This document shows, one piece after another, positions 9,905 through 21,013 of a stretch of 64,000 bases of DNA. The stretch is taken from NCBI RefSeq assembly GCF_037102585.1, contig NW_027043828.1, positions 1 through 64,000 of the forward strand, given 5' to 3'. Within the stretch, counting starts at the first letter, position 1. Every line of letters starts with the position of its first letter. The translations under genes were made by a program, and so were the position numbers. The notes beneath the pieces were generated by a model. That model was not told the DNA's origin. It ran no database searches and saw only the letters and a program-made list of their open reading frames with translations. Source of the stretch: Saccharomycopsis crataegensis. Lineage: Eukaryota > Ascomycota > Saccharomycetes > Ascoideales > Saccharomycopsidaceae.

Positions 9905-12498
9905 TTATTCATTGGAATTTTGATTTGTCTGTTTGTTTCTGGTTGCATCAGCTTCCAGAGTTGACAAATCATCATTGGTTGGTGTTAATTCTGTTTTCTC
10001 ATGTACTGGAATTTCATCACCCAGTAGCATTTCATCCTGCTCATATTCTTCTGAATCCTCATATTCGTCTTTTGCATCATAGATGTATTCTCCATCATTT
10101 TCATACTCCTCATCATATTCTTCGTCATTATCATTATCAGGTTCTGCACTTGATTCAGACAGGGTTGGCTCTTTAGAGCCAGTTTGTGCCAGTTTTGATG
10201 TCACTGATGGGTGTGGGTCTTTAATGACTAACTTAATAGATTTTGGTACAAATGGTTTTGGTGCTGAAGGCTTGGTGGTGTTAATTTTGGTCAAAATTGG
10301 GGTAGAGATTGGGGTAGATTTTGGGGTAGATTTTGGAGTAGAAGCTGGGGTAGAAGTTGGGTTGGACAAGGTTTGATTAGATTTTGGGGTAATTGGATGG
10401 GATCTAAACACATTCAACTTAATTCCTGGTTTGGCTGACTCTTGCTTGGTTTCAGCTGGTTTCTCCCTTTGAAGGATTTTCTTTGGTTTGACGGATGCCT
10501 TCTTTTTGGAGGCCTTTCTAACTTGATTAACCGGAGGAGGGGTGATTTGATGCTTTCTGTTGATAGCTGGTGTGGTAGTTTGAATATTTTCATAATCATC
10601 ATCTCTTTCTTTGGATATTAATCCCAATTGGTGGAATGGATTCTTCCATAAATTGCTCAGTTCATTTTGTGGTGGTTTTGACTGTCTGGATCTAGATGAA
10701 CCATGAACCATGGTGAACTCGGTAGAAGGAACTTCAATCACTGGTGGTTGATTTTGCTTCTGTTTGGGGTTCTCATGACGATCATCTGTAACATTTTTCT
10801 TTGGCCGCTTAAAGTAACAGTCTTTAGCTACATGGCTAGGCTTTTTGCAAATCGCGCAAGATGCTTGCTTGCAATTGTATCTGGTGTGTTCTCTTGAACC
10901 ACAATTGATACAGTGTAAGCATTTAGTAATAACTTTAGAAACAATGTTGTCTTGGTGAATAACCGGGATTTGTTTTCCTGGTTCCATTTCCAAGTAACCA
11001 TAAATGTAACGATTTTTAAGCTCCTCGTTAGGTCTTTTAGTCATGTCACTTTTAATCACTGAGAATGATGTTGGTTCAATTTGGGCTAGGTCAAGCGCTT
11101 GCTTGATGGTAGCATCGACAAAATAGTCAGGGGTTGTTTCCAAGGCTGTTATCTCAATCAATTGGATTTCTTTATCATTCTTATTGATATTGATGCGTGG
11201 CTTGTAAGTGGATTGTTCAATGTCAACACTTAAATGGCTAGTGACAAAATCAATAAATGCATTACGTAACTTTTCATTCTTAGTTTGTAATTGACCTTTC
11301 AATATTGGGATAAGTGAGGATTTGAGACAAATAGTTTCATTTGAAATAAACAAGTAGTTTTGAGCTTCAATTAAAGCTTTCTTGATGAAGTTGATATCAT
11401 CATTATCATTCAAATCAGTTTCAATGTTGGTTAATTTAACATCGATTAATTTTTGGAAGGCATCCTTTATTGTACTCAAATGATCATCAAGCTCATACTT
11501 CCGGTAGAGCTCAGGTGGGATAATAAATGACATCATGATTTTTTGTTTATCTTGATGGCTCATAATAAATTTAATGTAATCCTCCTCTGCAATATTAGAT
11601 TGTTTCAATCTTGAGAATTCATTAATTAAATGGGAATTTGTATAAAATTTGAAAAACTTTTCAATGGTGTAGATTTTGACAAATTCTTGATATTTCTCTT
11701 CAACATTTTCCACTTTTTGTGTGTCAAATCCGAAAAGTGATCCCCTCATGCCCTTTTCCTTAATAGCATATTCAAGGACATCTTGGTGTTCGAACTTGAT
11801 TGATTTGAGATATTTAGCCCATTTAAAAACTCTTTCGAATTTGGCTAAAACATTTTGAAAAGTGGAGGTGGTGTTCATAATCAGAGTCCCCTGTTGGGAT
11901 GCGCCTTTAGAGCCCGAGGCGATTTGGGCGTAGGATCTGCTGAAAGCAGCAACTGGGGCTGGGTTAGTTTTTTTTGGGGTTTTTTGGTTTTCAGAGTTTT
12001 TTTGGGTTTTGTTGTTTTCAATTTTTTTTGGTTTTCAGAGTTTTCAGTAACAAAATCAATAGAAACAGAAGGTTGTGAATCTCCTTGAGATTCAATGGTG
12101 GCTTGATTTGACATATGCATGTCGACGCTAGTGTCACCTGCACTATCAAGATTGCGATCGCAATCAACTGGAGAAACATTAATTTCCGGGGCTGGGCGGT
12201 GGGCAATATCAACATCAGAATCAGCATTAGAGGCCTCATTTATGGTATTAGATGGGGTTGCAAAGGTTTCAGCAGTACTTAAAAAAGTATTGTCATCTTC
12301 CTCAGTGATTTCTTCGTCTGAATGTGGTTCATTTCCGTGTTTGTTTACATTGTTTTGATCGGTTGCGTTGGGATTTGCATGATCTAAGTCAACGATAATA
12401 TCAGAAGAAACCAGGGTTTCTTGAGAAGGTGGATCATTTGTTGGATCAGTGGAGTAGTTGGAAGGCTTTGGAATTCTTTTGGTATTATTAATACTCAT
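9905..12498 (-). pseudogene. LINE B1 ORF1, RNA-binding protein, one frameshift
   Basis: Starts at 12498 with MSINNTKRIP and carries the shared NYSTDPTNDPP motif. The first about 160 codons match B4. Then, at about 11960-12050, a duplicated Lys/Thr/Gln-coding A-rich stretch shifts the frame. The downstream portion (9905-11878, 657 codons) keeps the FERVFKWAKYLK middle region, both CCHC knuckles (CINCGSREHTRYNC and CAICKKPSHVAKDC) and an acidic C-terminus. The stop lies 5 nt before the ORF2 start, as in B4. Confidence 0.92.
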
Positions 12499-12525
12499 TA
12501 TAATTGAGTTTTTTTTTTTTTTTCA

Positions 12526-13134
12526 TTTTTTTTTTTTCCAATAATTTCGATTTATATTAAATCTCATAAGTATATAATTATATAAACTTGTTCTTGGTTT
12601 TGAGGAGGAAAATCTTCAAAAGACGAAGAATTTCAATTTTTTTAAATTAATATTCAACAGTGTGAGATTTCTACTCACTAAAAACCCCCTTTAAGATATT
12701 GACTATTTTTATTTTTATTTTTAATATTATTTTTATTTTTATTTTTATTTTGTTTTATGGTTATTTTAATTTTTTAGTAGACCGCTGTAATAAGATATAA
12801 TAATGTTTTCATTGATTGATTAGTCCAATCTGCATTATTTGACCTTCGTACCCTATTATATTTTTCAATGTAATAAGCGAAGCGATCCAATTTTATCATA
12901 GTTTGTTTCTGATGTTGATGCAATATGATGTTATCCCATGTTTGAGATATTCCCATTTTTAATATTTTCCATAAGTTTCTTGATACTGTGCAATTTATGT
13001 AGTAATGGGTGATGTAGGCTTCCTTGATATGGTCAGGATCCCTGGGGTTGGTGTTCCAATTTTCTGGAGGAAAATTACAAACATGGCAACGGGAATTTGT
13101 TGATTTGAACAATGTGAGCCCCAACATCATGAGG
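12526..13134 (-). mobile_element. LINE C fragment C1, 5'-truncated
   Basis: About 610 bp from the 3' end of LINE C: the last about 120 codons of ORF2 (12774-13134), the 3' UTR and poly-A (T12 at 12526-12537). The cut 5' end meets the poly-A of fragment C2. The sequence of the shared part is nearly identical to C2 and C3. Confidence 0.9.
12774..13134 (-). pseudogene. LINE C1 ORF2 C-terminal remnant
   Basis: The C-terminal end of LINE C ORF2, including the CHVC...HYYINC zinc-binding pattern (C-x2-C ... H-x4-C). It begins at the truncation point and ends at the family stop codon. It is a remnant. Confidence 0.87.
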
Positions 13135-13135
13135 T

Positions 13136-14971
13136 CTTTTCATTTTTTTTTTTTTTTTCCAATAATTTCGATTTATATTAAATCTCATAAGTATATAATT
13201 ATATAAACTTGTTCTTGGTTTTGAGGAGGAAAATCTTCAAAAGACGAAGAATTTCAATTTTTTTAAATTAATATTCAACAGTGTGAGATTTCTACTCACT
13301 AAAAACCCCCTTTAAGATATTGACTATTTTTATTTTTATTTTTAATATTATTTTTATTTTTATTTTTATTTTGTTTTATGGTTATTTTAATTTTTTAGTA
13401 GACCGCTGTAATAAGATATAATAATGTTTTCATTGATTGATTTGTCCAATCTGCATTATTTGACCTTCGTACCCTATTATATTTTTCAATGTAATAAGCG
13501 AAGCGATCCAATTTTATCATAGTTTGTTTCTGATGTTGATGCAATATGATGTTATCCCATGTTTGAGATATTCCCATTTTTAATATTTTCCATAAGTTTC
13601 TTGATACTGTGCAATTTATGTAGTAATGGGTGATGTAGGCTTCCTTGATATGGTCAGGATCCCTGGGGTTGGTGTTCCAATTTTCTGGAGGAAAATTACA
13701 AACATGGCAACGGGAATTTGTTGATTTGAACAATGTGAGCCCCAACATCATGAGGTGGAGGTTCTCCATTGAACCCGGTACCCACCTTTTGATCTGGTTA
13801 ATCTGTTTCCAAAATTTTCTTTGTTGTGGCTCCAGGGGGTATGTGATTTTGGTCAATGTTGTTGATGCTTTGGAGACGTCTCGTTTGAGTTGTTCCTGTT
13901 TGCTGCCGTTCTTAAAATCAAAAGTGAACATTTTTTGATGGTGGGCCTTGTATTTCTCTGGTACTGGTTTTGCTAAATTGTCCTGGATATCTTCAATCTT
14001 CAATCTTCAATCTTCTGCATCTGTGATACCTTGTTTTTCCCTGGTTCTCTAGATCAAATAAAATCGACCATGATTTGAGGTATTTTTTCTCTTCTAGTGA
14101 GAAAATGTTGCTTTTGACAATGTCAGAAAGGGTAATTTTCTTGGTGGAGCTGCCAGGATATGAGAGTTGGTAGCCAAGTAACGGAAAGTACCATATATGT
14201 GTTTGGATGGAGTTTCTGTCAATCATACTTCCAATTCTTTGAAAGTGAGATTCTGGATGGAGTTGAGATTTTTGGTATTGATCAAGTAGAGATTCCACTT
14301 GGATTTGGGTGTTAATGGCGTATTGGATTTTATATCTCAAGATTTGGTGATATAAATATTTTTCCAGGGATGTTAGTAGTTGGTATATGACGTGTGCGTA
14401 CCGATATAGGAAGTGGTTTTTGAGATCGAGCATTCCATATCCTCCCATCTGGGTGGAAGTTTTGAGGGTGGAAAGGGATAGGCTGCCAATCCTGCGACAA
14501 AGGTGTTGAAATGATTCCTCAATCTTAGTGGTGGTAGAGTTAGAAAGGGGCTGATGCATTGCACGATATAAGAGTTTAGGGATAATGTAAGTATTGTACC
14601 CCAATACCTTTTCCGCTAAGCTGAGATGGTGCATTTGTGTGAGATAATATTTGTATTTGATGTTTTTCAATACCTGATCTTGATGTAGTGGTGTGTTTAG
14701 TGGAATACCCAAGTACACTATTGAGGGAGTGGAGGTAAAGACAGGGACCTGTTCATAGGGTAGTTTTGTCAAGGGTCCAAAGGTGCGATGATATTCGGCT
14801 GTATGGTATAGCTTGGATTTATCGGTGCTAAGGGTACTGCCTGAATATTTTTCAAAGTCCTTGATGTATTGGAGGGTGGTGAATAATTCAGTGTCATCTT
14901 TTACAAATATGGTGACATCATCAGCAAATGCTGTGACCTTTATCAGGATATCGGGGTTCATGGGATTCTGG
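13136..14971 (-). mobile_element. LINE C fragment C2, 5'-truncated
   Basis: About 1.8 kb from the 3' end of LINE C, with the reverse-transcriptase FADD region onward, the 3' UTR and poly-A (about T17 near 13143-13158). The 5' truncation at 14971 abuts a piece of LTR-3 (14973-15018) that lies just upstream of tRNA-Ala. It is the first rung of the left-going ladder. Confidence 0.9.
13395..14971 (-). pseudogene. LINE C2 ORF2 remnant with family frameshift
   Basis: Two overlapping frames (13993-14971 and 13395-14003) cover the second half of ORF2. The first includes FADDVTIF, the catalytic Asp pair of the reverse transcriptase; the second includes the C-terminal CCHC. The frames meet at a triple 7-bp repeat (GAAGATT on the coding strand) at about 13990-14012, identical in copies C3 and C4. 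Confidence 0.9.
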
Positions 14972-14972
14972 G

Positions 14973-15018
14973 CGTTGGTAACCAGGACTCGACCCAACCA
15001 TGATCCAATAATATAACA
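14973..15018. repeat. LTR-3 terminal piece beside tRNA-Ala
   Basis: A 46-bp end of LTR-3 (CGTTGGTAACCAGG ... AATATAACA), matching the right end of the longer copy at 54906-55124. It ends 12 nt upstream of the mature 5' end of tRNA-Ala. The rest of the LTR has been displaced by the LINE C2 insertion. It is a fossil of a Ty-like element. Confidence 0.85.
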
Positions 15019-15030
15019 AACATATCATAA

Positions 15031-15103
15031 GGGCGTGTGGCGCAGTTGGTAGCGCGCTCCCTTAGCATGGGAGAGGTCTTGGGTTCAATTCCCAACTCGT
15101 CCA
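15031..15103 (+). tRNA. tRNA-Ala (AGC)
   Basis: The full cloverleaf is readable: acceptor GGGCGTG/CTCGTCC, D-arm GCGC, anticodon loop TTAGCAT within CTCCC/GGGAG (anticodon AGC), T-arm around GGTTCAATTCC, and discriminator A. It is identical to the second tRNA-Ala at 24481-24553 and close to yeast tRNA-Ala. Internal A and B boxes supply the pol III promoter. A T5 run at about 15116 can terminate transcription. Confidence 0.97.
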
Positions 15104-15510
15104 AAAAGGCCTTTATTTTTGTTTGGTTCCCAGCAAGGGTGCATCGCAGTTGGGATTTTTCTCCATTTTTTCTGAGGCGCCAAAACCCTAAAAAACCGGA
15201 TTTGGACACAAGAATTATGCAGGCTCCGTAGATTACCTTTTTGTTTTTAAGGTGTGTGCTGGTCGACCTGCTGATCAGCAGAGATTTCAAGATTCTACGC
15301 CGAGTGAAGAACCACCTTCATGGATACAATAATTTCATCATTGATAAAAAGCTTTCTTCCTGTTTGTTGAACTGGTTCGACTAGGATAGTCGTTAGGGGC
15401 GTTGACTGAAGATTTCATCATGGTCAACATACTGGAGACCATATCTTTGAGTTCATTGAACTCCTTGATAGTGACAAATCCAGAGTTGTCGTTGTTGGCT
15501 TCGTGGTGAG
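15104..15510. other. Unassigned stretch between tRNA-Ala and LTR-1
   Basis: No gene is recognised. On the minus strand, about 15380-15510 encodes a short open piece (VTIKEFNELKDMVSSML) that looks helical and could be the edge of an old Gag-like or host reading frame. There is no start codon or motif to identify it. Confidence 0.4.
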
Positions 15511-15810
15511 TGTTGTAGTTTTGTAACTCTAGTTACAAAAGACATTCATAACAATAATATTCAATAATATTTATTCCCTTGTTATACTTGTTTTACTTGT
15601 TAACTATCTAAAGTATATAAAGGACAAACTCAGACTATGGGGGGCATGGCCCATATTTATATTAATCTCAATGGGTTCTAGAAGGTTCCATAAGCTCTAG
15701 AATGTTCCATGGAATTCTAGAAGGTTCCATAAGTTCTAGAAGGTTCCATAAGTTCTAGAAGGTTCCATGAACAATGACTAACCACATAACTTTGGATTGC
15801 CAACTCAACA
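15511..15810 (-). repeat. LTR-1a (copia-type LTR, 300 bp)
   Basis: Starts TGTTGAGTTGGCAATCC and ends TTACAAAACTACAACA on the minus strand, giving TG...CA ends. It contains five tandem GAAnnTTCnnGAA-type units of 19-20 bp upstream of a TATAAATA box. The same family occurs at 41796, 43149 and 58975. Confidence 0.92.
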
Positions 15811-16552
15811 CCCTCTCTCAATTCAAAGTCTCCATACCACAGAGCCTTCTCAACTCCAAGAATTGAGGGGTAGCAAGACCTTTTGTAAACATATCAGCAA
15901 TCATAACACCAGTGCTCAAGTACTCCAAATTGATAGAGCCAGATCCAATGTGGTCCCTGATAAAGTGAGTCCTGATGTCAATGTGTTTGGTGCGATGATG
16001 GAAAGCTGGATGCTTTGCCATCTCAATACACCCTTGGTTATCATCAAACATCCTCACTGGACCAGTATTGATCCCAAATTCCTTGACTCCTTCACTTAGT
16101 GACATGTATTCAGCCTCTGCCGTAGAAAGAGCAACAGTAGCTTGCTTCTTAGATCTCCATGTGATTGCACCATTGGCATATTTGAACACAAACCCAGTAG
16201 TAGACTTTCTGTCTGACTTATCTCCAGCCCAGTCAGCATCACAGTATCCAAGAAGCTCACAGTATCCAAGAAGCTCACAGTATCCAAGAAGCTCACCGTT
16301 ATCATTATTGCCAGCCTCATATCTTATTCCCAAATCTTTGGTTCCTTTCAAGTATCTTAAAACTCTCTTTGCTGCCTTATAATGCACCTCCTTTGGTTCC
16401 TTGAGGTATCTGGATAGAACACCGACGATATAGCTGATATCGCTTCTAACAGTATTAGCAGCAAACAATAATTTTCCAACCAAAGATCTGTAAGCTGTGA
16501 CATCACAATCCTCAGCACTGTTGTCCACCAAGGTGAGCTCCTGACCAGCAAT
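15511..16552 (-). mobile_element. Ty1/copia element remnant: pol 3' end plus LTR
   Basis: A fossil fragment of a Ty1/copia retrotransposon reading leftwards. About 15.82-16.55 kb encodes the C-terminal reverse transcriptase and RNase H part of pol, with the typical copia motifs DADWAGD, STAEAEYM, KHIDIRTHFIRD and ADMFTK. It is followed at once by its 3' LTR (15511-15810). The upstream remainder of the element is missing: solo LTR-2 begins at 16553. It is an incomplete element. Confidence 0.92.
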
Positions 16553-16954
16553 TGTTGAGTTGACAATCCAAAGTCATATATTGGGTTTTGTACAGATGGC
16601 TCAACGGTTAACACGGGTATCAATGTGTTGAATAGATCCCGGGTTCGAGTCTCGGATAAGACGGTTTATTTACCATGGCTGAGCAATATATAATCTGCAT
16701 GTGATTATGACTCAGCCTAATAATTAGTCATTGTGCATATGATTAATCATCTAGAATGTTCTAGATGGGTGTATGATTACAAATAATATATATTGGTCTT
16801 ATTATAAATATGGGGCCTCTCCCCATAGTTTGAGTTCATATTTTGTTATTTAAATAGTTAGTTAGTTAAGAAGAACAAGAATAATAACAAGGATAGTTTG
16901 ATAGTATTTGTTATTGGTAATGACTACTGTAACTAGGGTTACAAAACTTCAACA
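16553..16954 (+). repeat. LTR-2a (copia-like LTR, 402 bp)
   Basis: Begins TGTTGAGTTGACAATCC and ends GGTTACAAAACTTCAACA. Its ends closely resemble LTR-1, but the interior differs and contains a tRNA-like segment, a GAACATTCTAGA motif and a TATAAATA box. The same 402-bp sequence occurs inverted at 58333-58734. No matching target duplication is seen here, so this copy sits in rearranged surroundings. Confidence 0.9.
16590..16663 (+). other. tRNA-like segment inside LTR-2a
   Basis: Box A (TGGCTCAACGG, 16597-16607) and box B (GGTTCGAGTCT, 16642-16652) sit 34 nt apart. A perfect 5-bp T-stem (CCGGG/CTCGG) surrounds the TTCGAGT loop, and an AACAC/GTGTT stem occupies the anticodon-arm position. The acceptor and D stems do not pair well, so it is a tRNA-derived relic rather than a working tRNA. 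It is present in both LTR-2 copies. Confidence 0.7.
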
Positions 16955-17133
16955 CCTTAAATAAATAAAATGATTGAAACTAATAATGGGGTGTTGGACC
17001 CGTTCTCGCAATAAAAGACTAAAACATAAAGGGGTAAGACAAGGATAAGAGATAAGGGATGAGGGGTAGGACATAAGGTGATACCTCGATGAGGTAATGC
17101 AGATCATGGTTTCGTATGGTACCATACCGTTGG
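16955..17133. repeat. LTR-3a left part
   Basis: Matches 54915-55090 of the longer LTR-3 copy, from CCTTAAATAAATAAAATG to ACCATACCGTTGG. It is cut on the right by LINE DNA (17134-23557) and resumes at 23558. LTR-2a abuts its left end. Confidence 0.88.
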
Positions 17134-17211
17134 TTTTTTTTTTTTTTTAAAGACAAAATTCAATATATTAATTAATTATATAACTATATATCTCATAAAC
17201 TACCTAATGTA
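17134..17211 (-). mobile_element. LINE B fragment B2 (3' UTR end only)
   Basis: A 78-bp piece: the poly-A tail (T15 at 17134-17148) and about 63 bp of the LINE B 3' UTR. In its own orientation it follows directly after the poly-A of LINE C3, so it entered that tail and is extremely 5'-truncated. Confidence 0.88.
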
Positions 17212-17452
17212 TTTTTTTTTTCCAATAATTTCGATTTATATTAAATCTCATAAGTATATAATTATATAAACTTGTTCTTGGTTTTGAGGAGGAAAATCTT
17301 CAAAAGACGAAGAATTTCAATTTTTTTTAAATTAATATTCAACAGTGTGAGATTTCTACTCACTAAAAACCCCCTTCAAGATATTGACTATTTTTATTTT
17401 TATTTTTAATATTATTTTTATTTTTATTTTGTTTTATGGTTATTTTAATTTT

Positions 17453-20400
17453 TTAGTAGACCGCTGTAATAAGATATAATAATGTTTTCATTGATTGATT
17501 AGTCCAATCTGCATTATTTGACCTTCGTACCCTATTATATTTTTCAATGTAATAAGCGAAGCGATCCAATTTTATCATAGTTTGTTTCTGATGTTGATGC
17601 AATATGATGTTATCCCATGTTTGAGATATTCCCATTTTTAATATTTTCCATAAGTTTCTTGATACTGTGCAATTTATGTAGTAATGGGTGATGTAGGCTT
17701 CCTTGATATGGTCAGGATCCCTGGGGTTGGTGTTCCAATTTTCTGGAGGAAAATTACAAACATGGCAACGGGAATTTGTTGATTTGAACAATGTGAGCCC
17801 CAACATCATGAGGTGGAGGTTCTCCATTGAACCCGGTACCCACCTTTTGATCTGGTTAATCTGTTTCCAAAATTTTCTTTGTTGTGGCTCCAGGGGGTAT
17901 GTGATTTTGGTCAATGTTGTTGATGCTTTGGAGACGTCTCGTTTGAGTTGTTCCTGTTTGCTGCCGTTCTTAAAATCAAAAGTGAACATTTTTTGATGGT
18001 GGGCCTTGTATTTCTCTGGTACTGGTTTTGCTAAATTGTCCTGGATATCTTCAATCTTCAATCTTCAATCTTCTGCATCTGTGATACCTTGTTTTTCCCT
18101 GGTTCTCTAGATCAAATAAAATCGACCATGATTTGAGGTATTTTTTCTCTTCTAGTGAGAAAATGTTGCTTTTGACAATGTCAGAAAGGGTAATTTTCTT
18201 GGTGGAGCTGCCAGGATATGAGAGTTGGTAGCCAAGTAACGGAAAGTACCATATATGTGTTTGGATGGAGTTTCTGTCAATCATACTTCCAATTCTTTGA
18301 AAGTGAGATTCTGGATGGAGTTGAGATTTTTGGTATTGATCAAGTAGAGATTCCACTTGGATTTGGGTGTTAATGGCGTATTGGATTTTATATCTCAAGA
18401 TTTGGTGATATAAATATTTTTCCAGGGATGTTAGTAGTTGGTATATGACGTGTGCGTACCGATATAGGAAGTGGTTTTTGAGATCGAGCATTCCATATCC
18501 TCCCATCTGGGTGGAAGTTTTGAGGGTGGAAAGGGATAGGCTGCCAATCCTGCGACAAAGGTGTTGAAATGATTCCTCAATCTTAGTGGTGGTAGAGTTA
18601 GAAAGGGGCTGATGCATTGCACGATATAAGAGTTTAGGGATAATGTAAGTATTGTACCCCAATACCTTTTCCGCTAAGCTGAGATGGTGCATTTGTGTGA
18701 GATAATATTTGTATTTGATGTTTTTCAATACCTGATCTTGATGTAGTGGTGTGTTTAGTGGAATACCCAAGTACACTATTGAGGGAGTGGAGGTAAAGAC
18801 AGGGACCTGTTCATAGGGTAGTTTTGTCAAGGGTCCAAAGGTGCGATGATATTCGGCTGTATGGTATAGCTTGGATTTATCGGTGCTAAGGGTACTGCCT
18901 GAATATTTTTCAAAGTCCTTGATGTATTGGAGGGTGGTGAATAATTCAGTGTCATCTTTTACAAATATGGTGACATCATCAGCAAATGCTGTGACCTTTA
19001 TCAGGATATCGGGGTTCATGGGATTCTGGATGGCAAAGTCTTTACCCAGTGGTTGCATGGAAATGGTCAATTCATTCCGGACTTCTAATTTTATGCCATG
19101 ATTTTTTGTTTGAATATTTTCTAATAAAGGTTGTATGGCCAAGAGAAAGATACTGGGGCTTATTGGATTGCCCTGTAAGGTGCCCGAGGCTAACTTAAAT
19201 AGCGGACCATGAAAGTTGTTGATCATTATGGAAGCAGTTGCTGATTTCAAGATGTTTATTAGTAATCGGCGAAAATTTGTACCAAGGTTTAGAATTTGGA
19301 AGAGGTGGTCTAGGTATGCATGCGAGATACTATCAAAAGCCTTTTGAAAGTCAGCCACAAGGATTTTGGAGGTGCGCAGCAATTGAAAAAGGTTGGAGTC
19401 TGGTCTCATTGAGTGGAAGACTTCTTTGAAAGCAGCAATTTGCTCGAAGGACGTACGTCCTGGGACGAAACCAGTTTGTTCGGAACCCACAAGCTGAGGG
19501 ATGAATTTGAGTAATCGGTTGTTTAACACTATAGCGAGGATGCGCATATTAGTGTTAATTAATGAGATTGGCCTATAATTGGGTAAAAACTCTTTATTTT
19601 TCCTGGGTTTGAGGATTAATGTAATCAAAACCAGACTATAGTCAATAGGGATTGACCCAGCGGAAAGGATAGTGTTGAATTCTTGGAGGAGGATATGCTT
19701 AATGTTTTCCCAGGCTTCCTTATAGAATGTATAAGGGATTCCATCAGGACCAGGCTCACTCTTTGAGTTTGCCTGCCATATTGCGTCCTTGATCTCCAGT
19801 TCGATAATTGGGTTATCTAACTGTATAGCTTCGTGGGCCATTAGTTTCCTGGAAGAGATCGTCGTTAGGAGGTATTGGCGAATGGCATTCGGATCATGGT
19901 AGTCTTTAGCCGAAAAAATGTCCTTGTAATAGGACGTGGCATGGGCCAATAAATCTTGAATATCGGTGAGTTTCCTATCTCCAGCAATGACAAAAGCATC
20001 AATTGGATTTGTGTTTGGGTTCTGTTTAAAAACAGAGTTCAATCTTTCATAAGGGTCAGGTAAAATAGATGGGTCACTGCGTTGGAGAGAGTTCAATGCC
20101 GTTTTTGTTAGTGGTGCTAACAGTCGGATCTCTGCAATCAAATGGGATATGGATGGCAATTGTGATAACTTCTTGGAGTTAGCAATAAATGGTATTAGTT
20201 GGTTGTGCAATTTGAAACGCTTTGGTCCTAGTTGCACTAAATTAAAGGAGAGGGCAAATTTGATGCTAATTTCGTCATGTGTGGAAATAGTACCAAGGGT
20301 ATTTGTCTGGCTAAGAGCAGTATTCTCCAACAAACCCTCAGAAATATAAAATCGATCTAAGCGACGATTTTTACCGTTTGAGGCTCGGTTAGTGGAAGGG

Positions 20401-21011
20401 AGACCTTTGGACAGCAGGAGGTAGAAAGCGTCTTTGAGATTGAAGCATTCAATGAAATCGTTTAGTTTTTTTAGATGTTTCAGAATTTTTTTATTTTTTT
20501 TTGATTTTGGAATTTCTAAGATATTGTTGAAATCTCCTCCAACCACTATTTCGATGTGTGAGTTTGGGTATTTGATAGCCAAATGGCCCAACAACTCACC
20601 GAGTAGCTGGTGCAACTGGGAATGAATAGTCAATTGGGCTTTTTGTTGTCCAGTTGGGTTGTATAGGTTTATCAATAATAATAGAGTTTTGCCATCATTC
20701 CAAGATATTACTAGATCAGTAAGGTATCCGGTTAGATGTGACTCAAGTTTATCGGAAATGAAATTTTTTAGTATTCCCGTGCCCATGGAGGGGATATTTC
20801 TCAATAGTATAGCCGCTCGGGGGTAAGGGGAATTATTTACATGAAAGGAATGTTGATGGAAGTTTCGGATCAAAGCCTCACAGTCTTTCGGAAGTTCTTG
20901 AAAGAAAAGGATGTGCTGTTTGTTGTATTTGGAGAGGTGATGTTGGGAGGTGAAATGATATCTCTGAATATTTTGAGATATTAGATTGAAGGATTTCTTA
21001 TGGGTAGTCAT
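17453..21011 (-). CDS. LINE C3 ORF2, endonuclease-reverse transcriptase with frame split
   Basis: The first frame (18051-21011, 986 codons) starts MTTHKKSFNLISQNIQ, 2 nt after the ORF1 stop. It holds an APE endonuclease (FFQELP, VVGGDFNN, RRLDRFYI, STHDE) and an L1-type reverse transcriptase (GPDGIPYTFYKEAW, NYRPISLINTN, VADFQKAFD, GTLQGNPISPS, FADDVTIF). The second frame (17453-18061, 202 codons) holds the C-terminal CHVC...HYYINC motif. They meet at three tandem copies of the 7-bp unit GAAGATT; two copies would keep one frame. All three LINE C copies that cover this point share it, so either the tail is dispensable, supplied in trans, or reached by recoding. Confidence 0.9.
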
Positions 21012-21013
21012 GA

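Larger units (their letters stand above)
6247..12523 (-). mobile_element. LINE B copy B1 (L1-like), full length but frameshifted
   Basis: A complete-length LINE B on the minus strand. It has a leader of about 10 nt (12499-12508) beside a T-run, then ORF1, ORF2, a 3' UTR of about 230 bp (6257-6483) and a poly-A tail (T10 at 6247-6256). Both ORFs are broken once relative to intact copy B4 (25098-31346). Its 5' end lies within the poly-A tail of LINE C1; the two T-runs are separated only by ca. Confidence 0.92.

Noticed and set aside
15037-15231. Plus-strand open frame covering tRNA-Ala and downstream
   Set aside because: Its first half is the tRNA gene itself; no motif or conservation beyond it.
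16590-16663. Functional tRNA gene in LTR-2a
   Set aside because: Acceptor and D stems do not pair and the anticodon-arm loop is too long; it is kept only as a tRNA-like segment.
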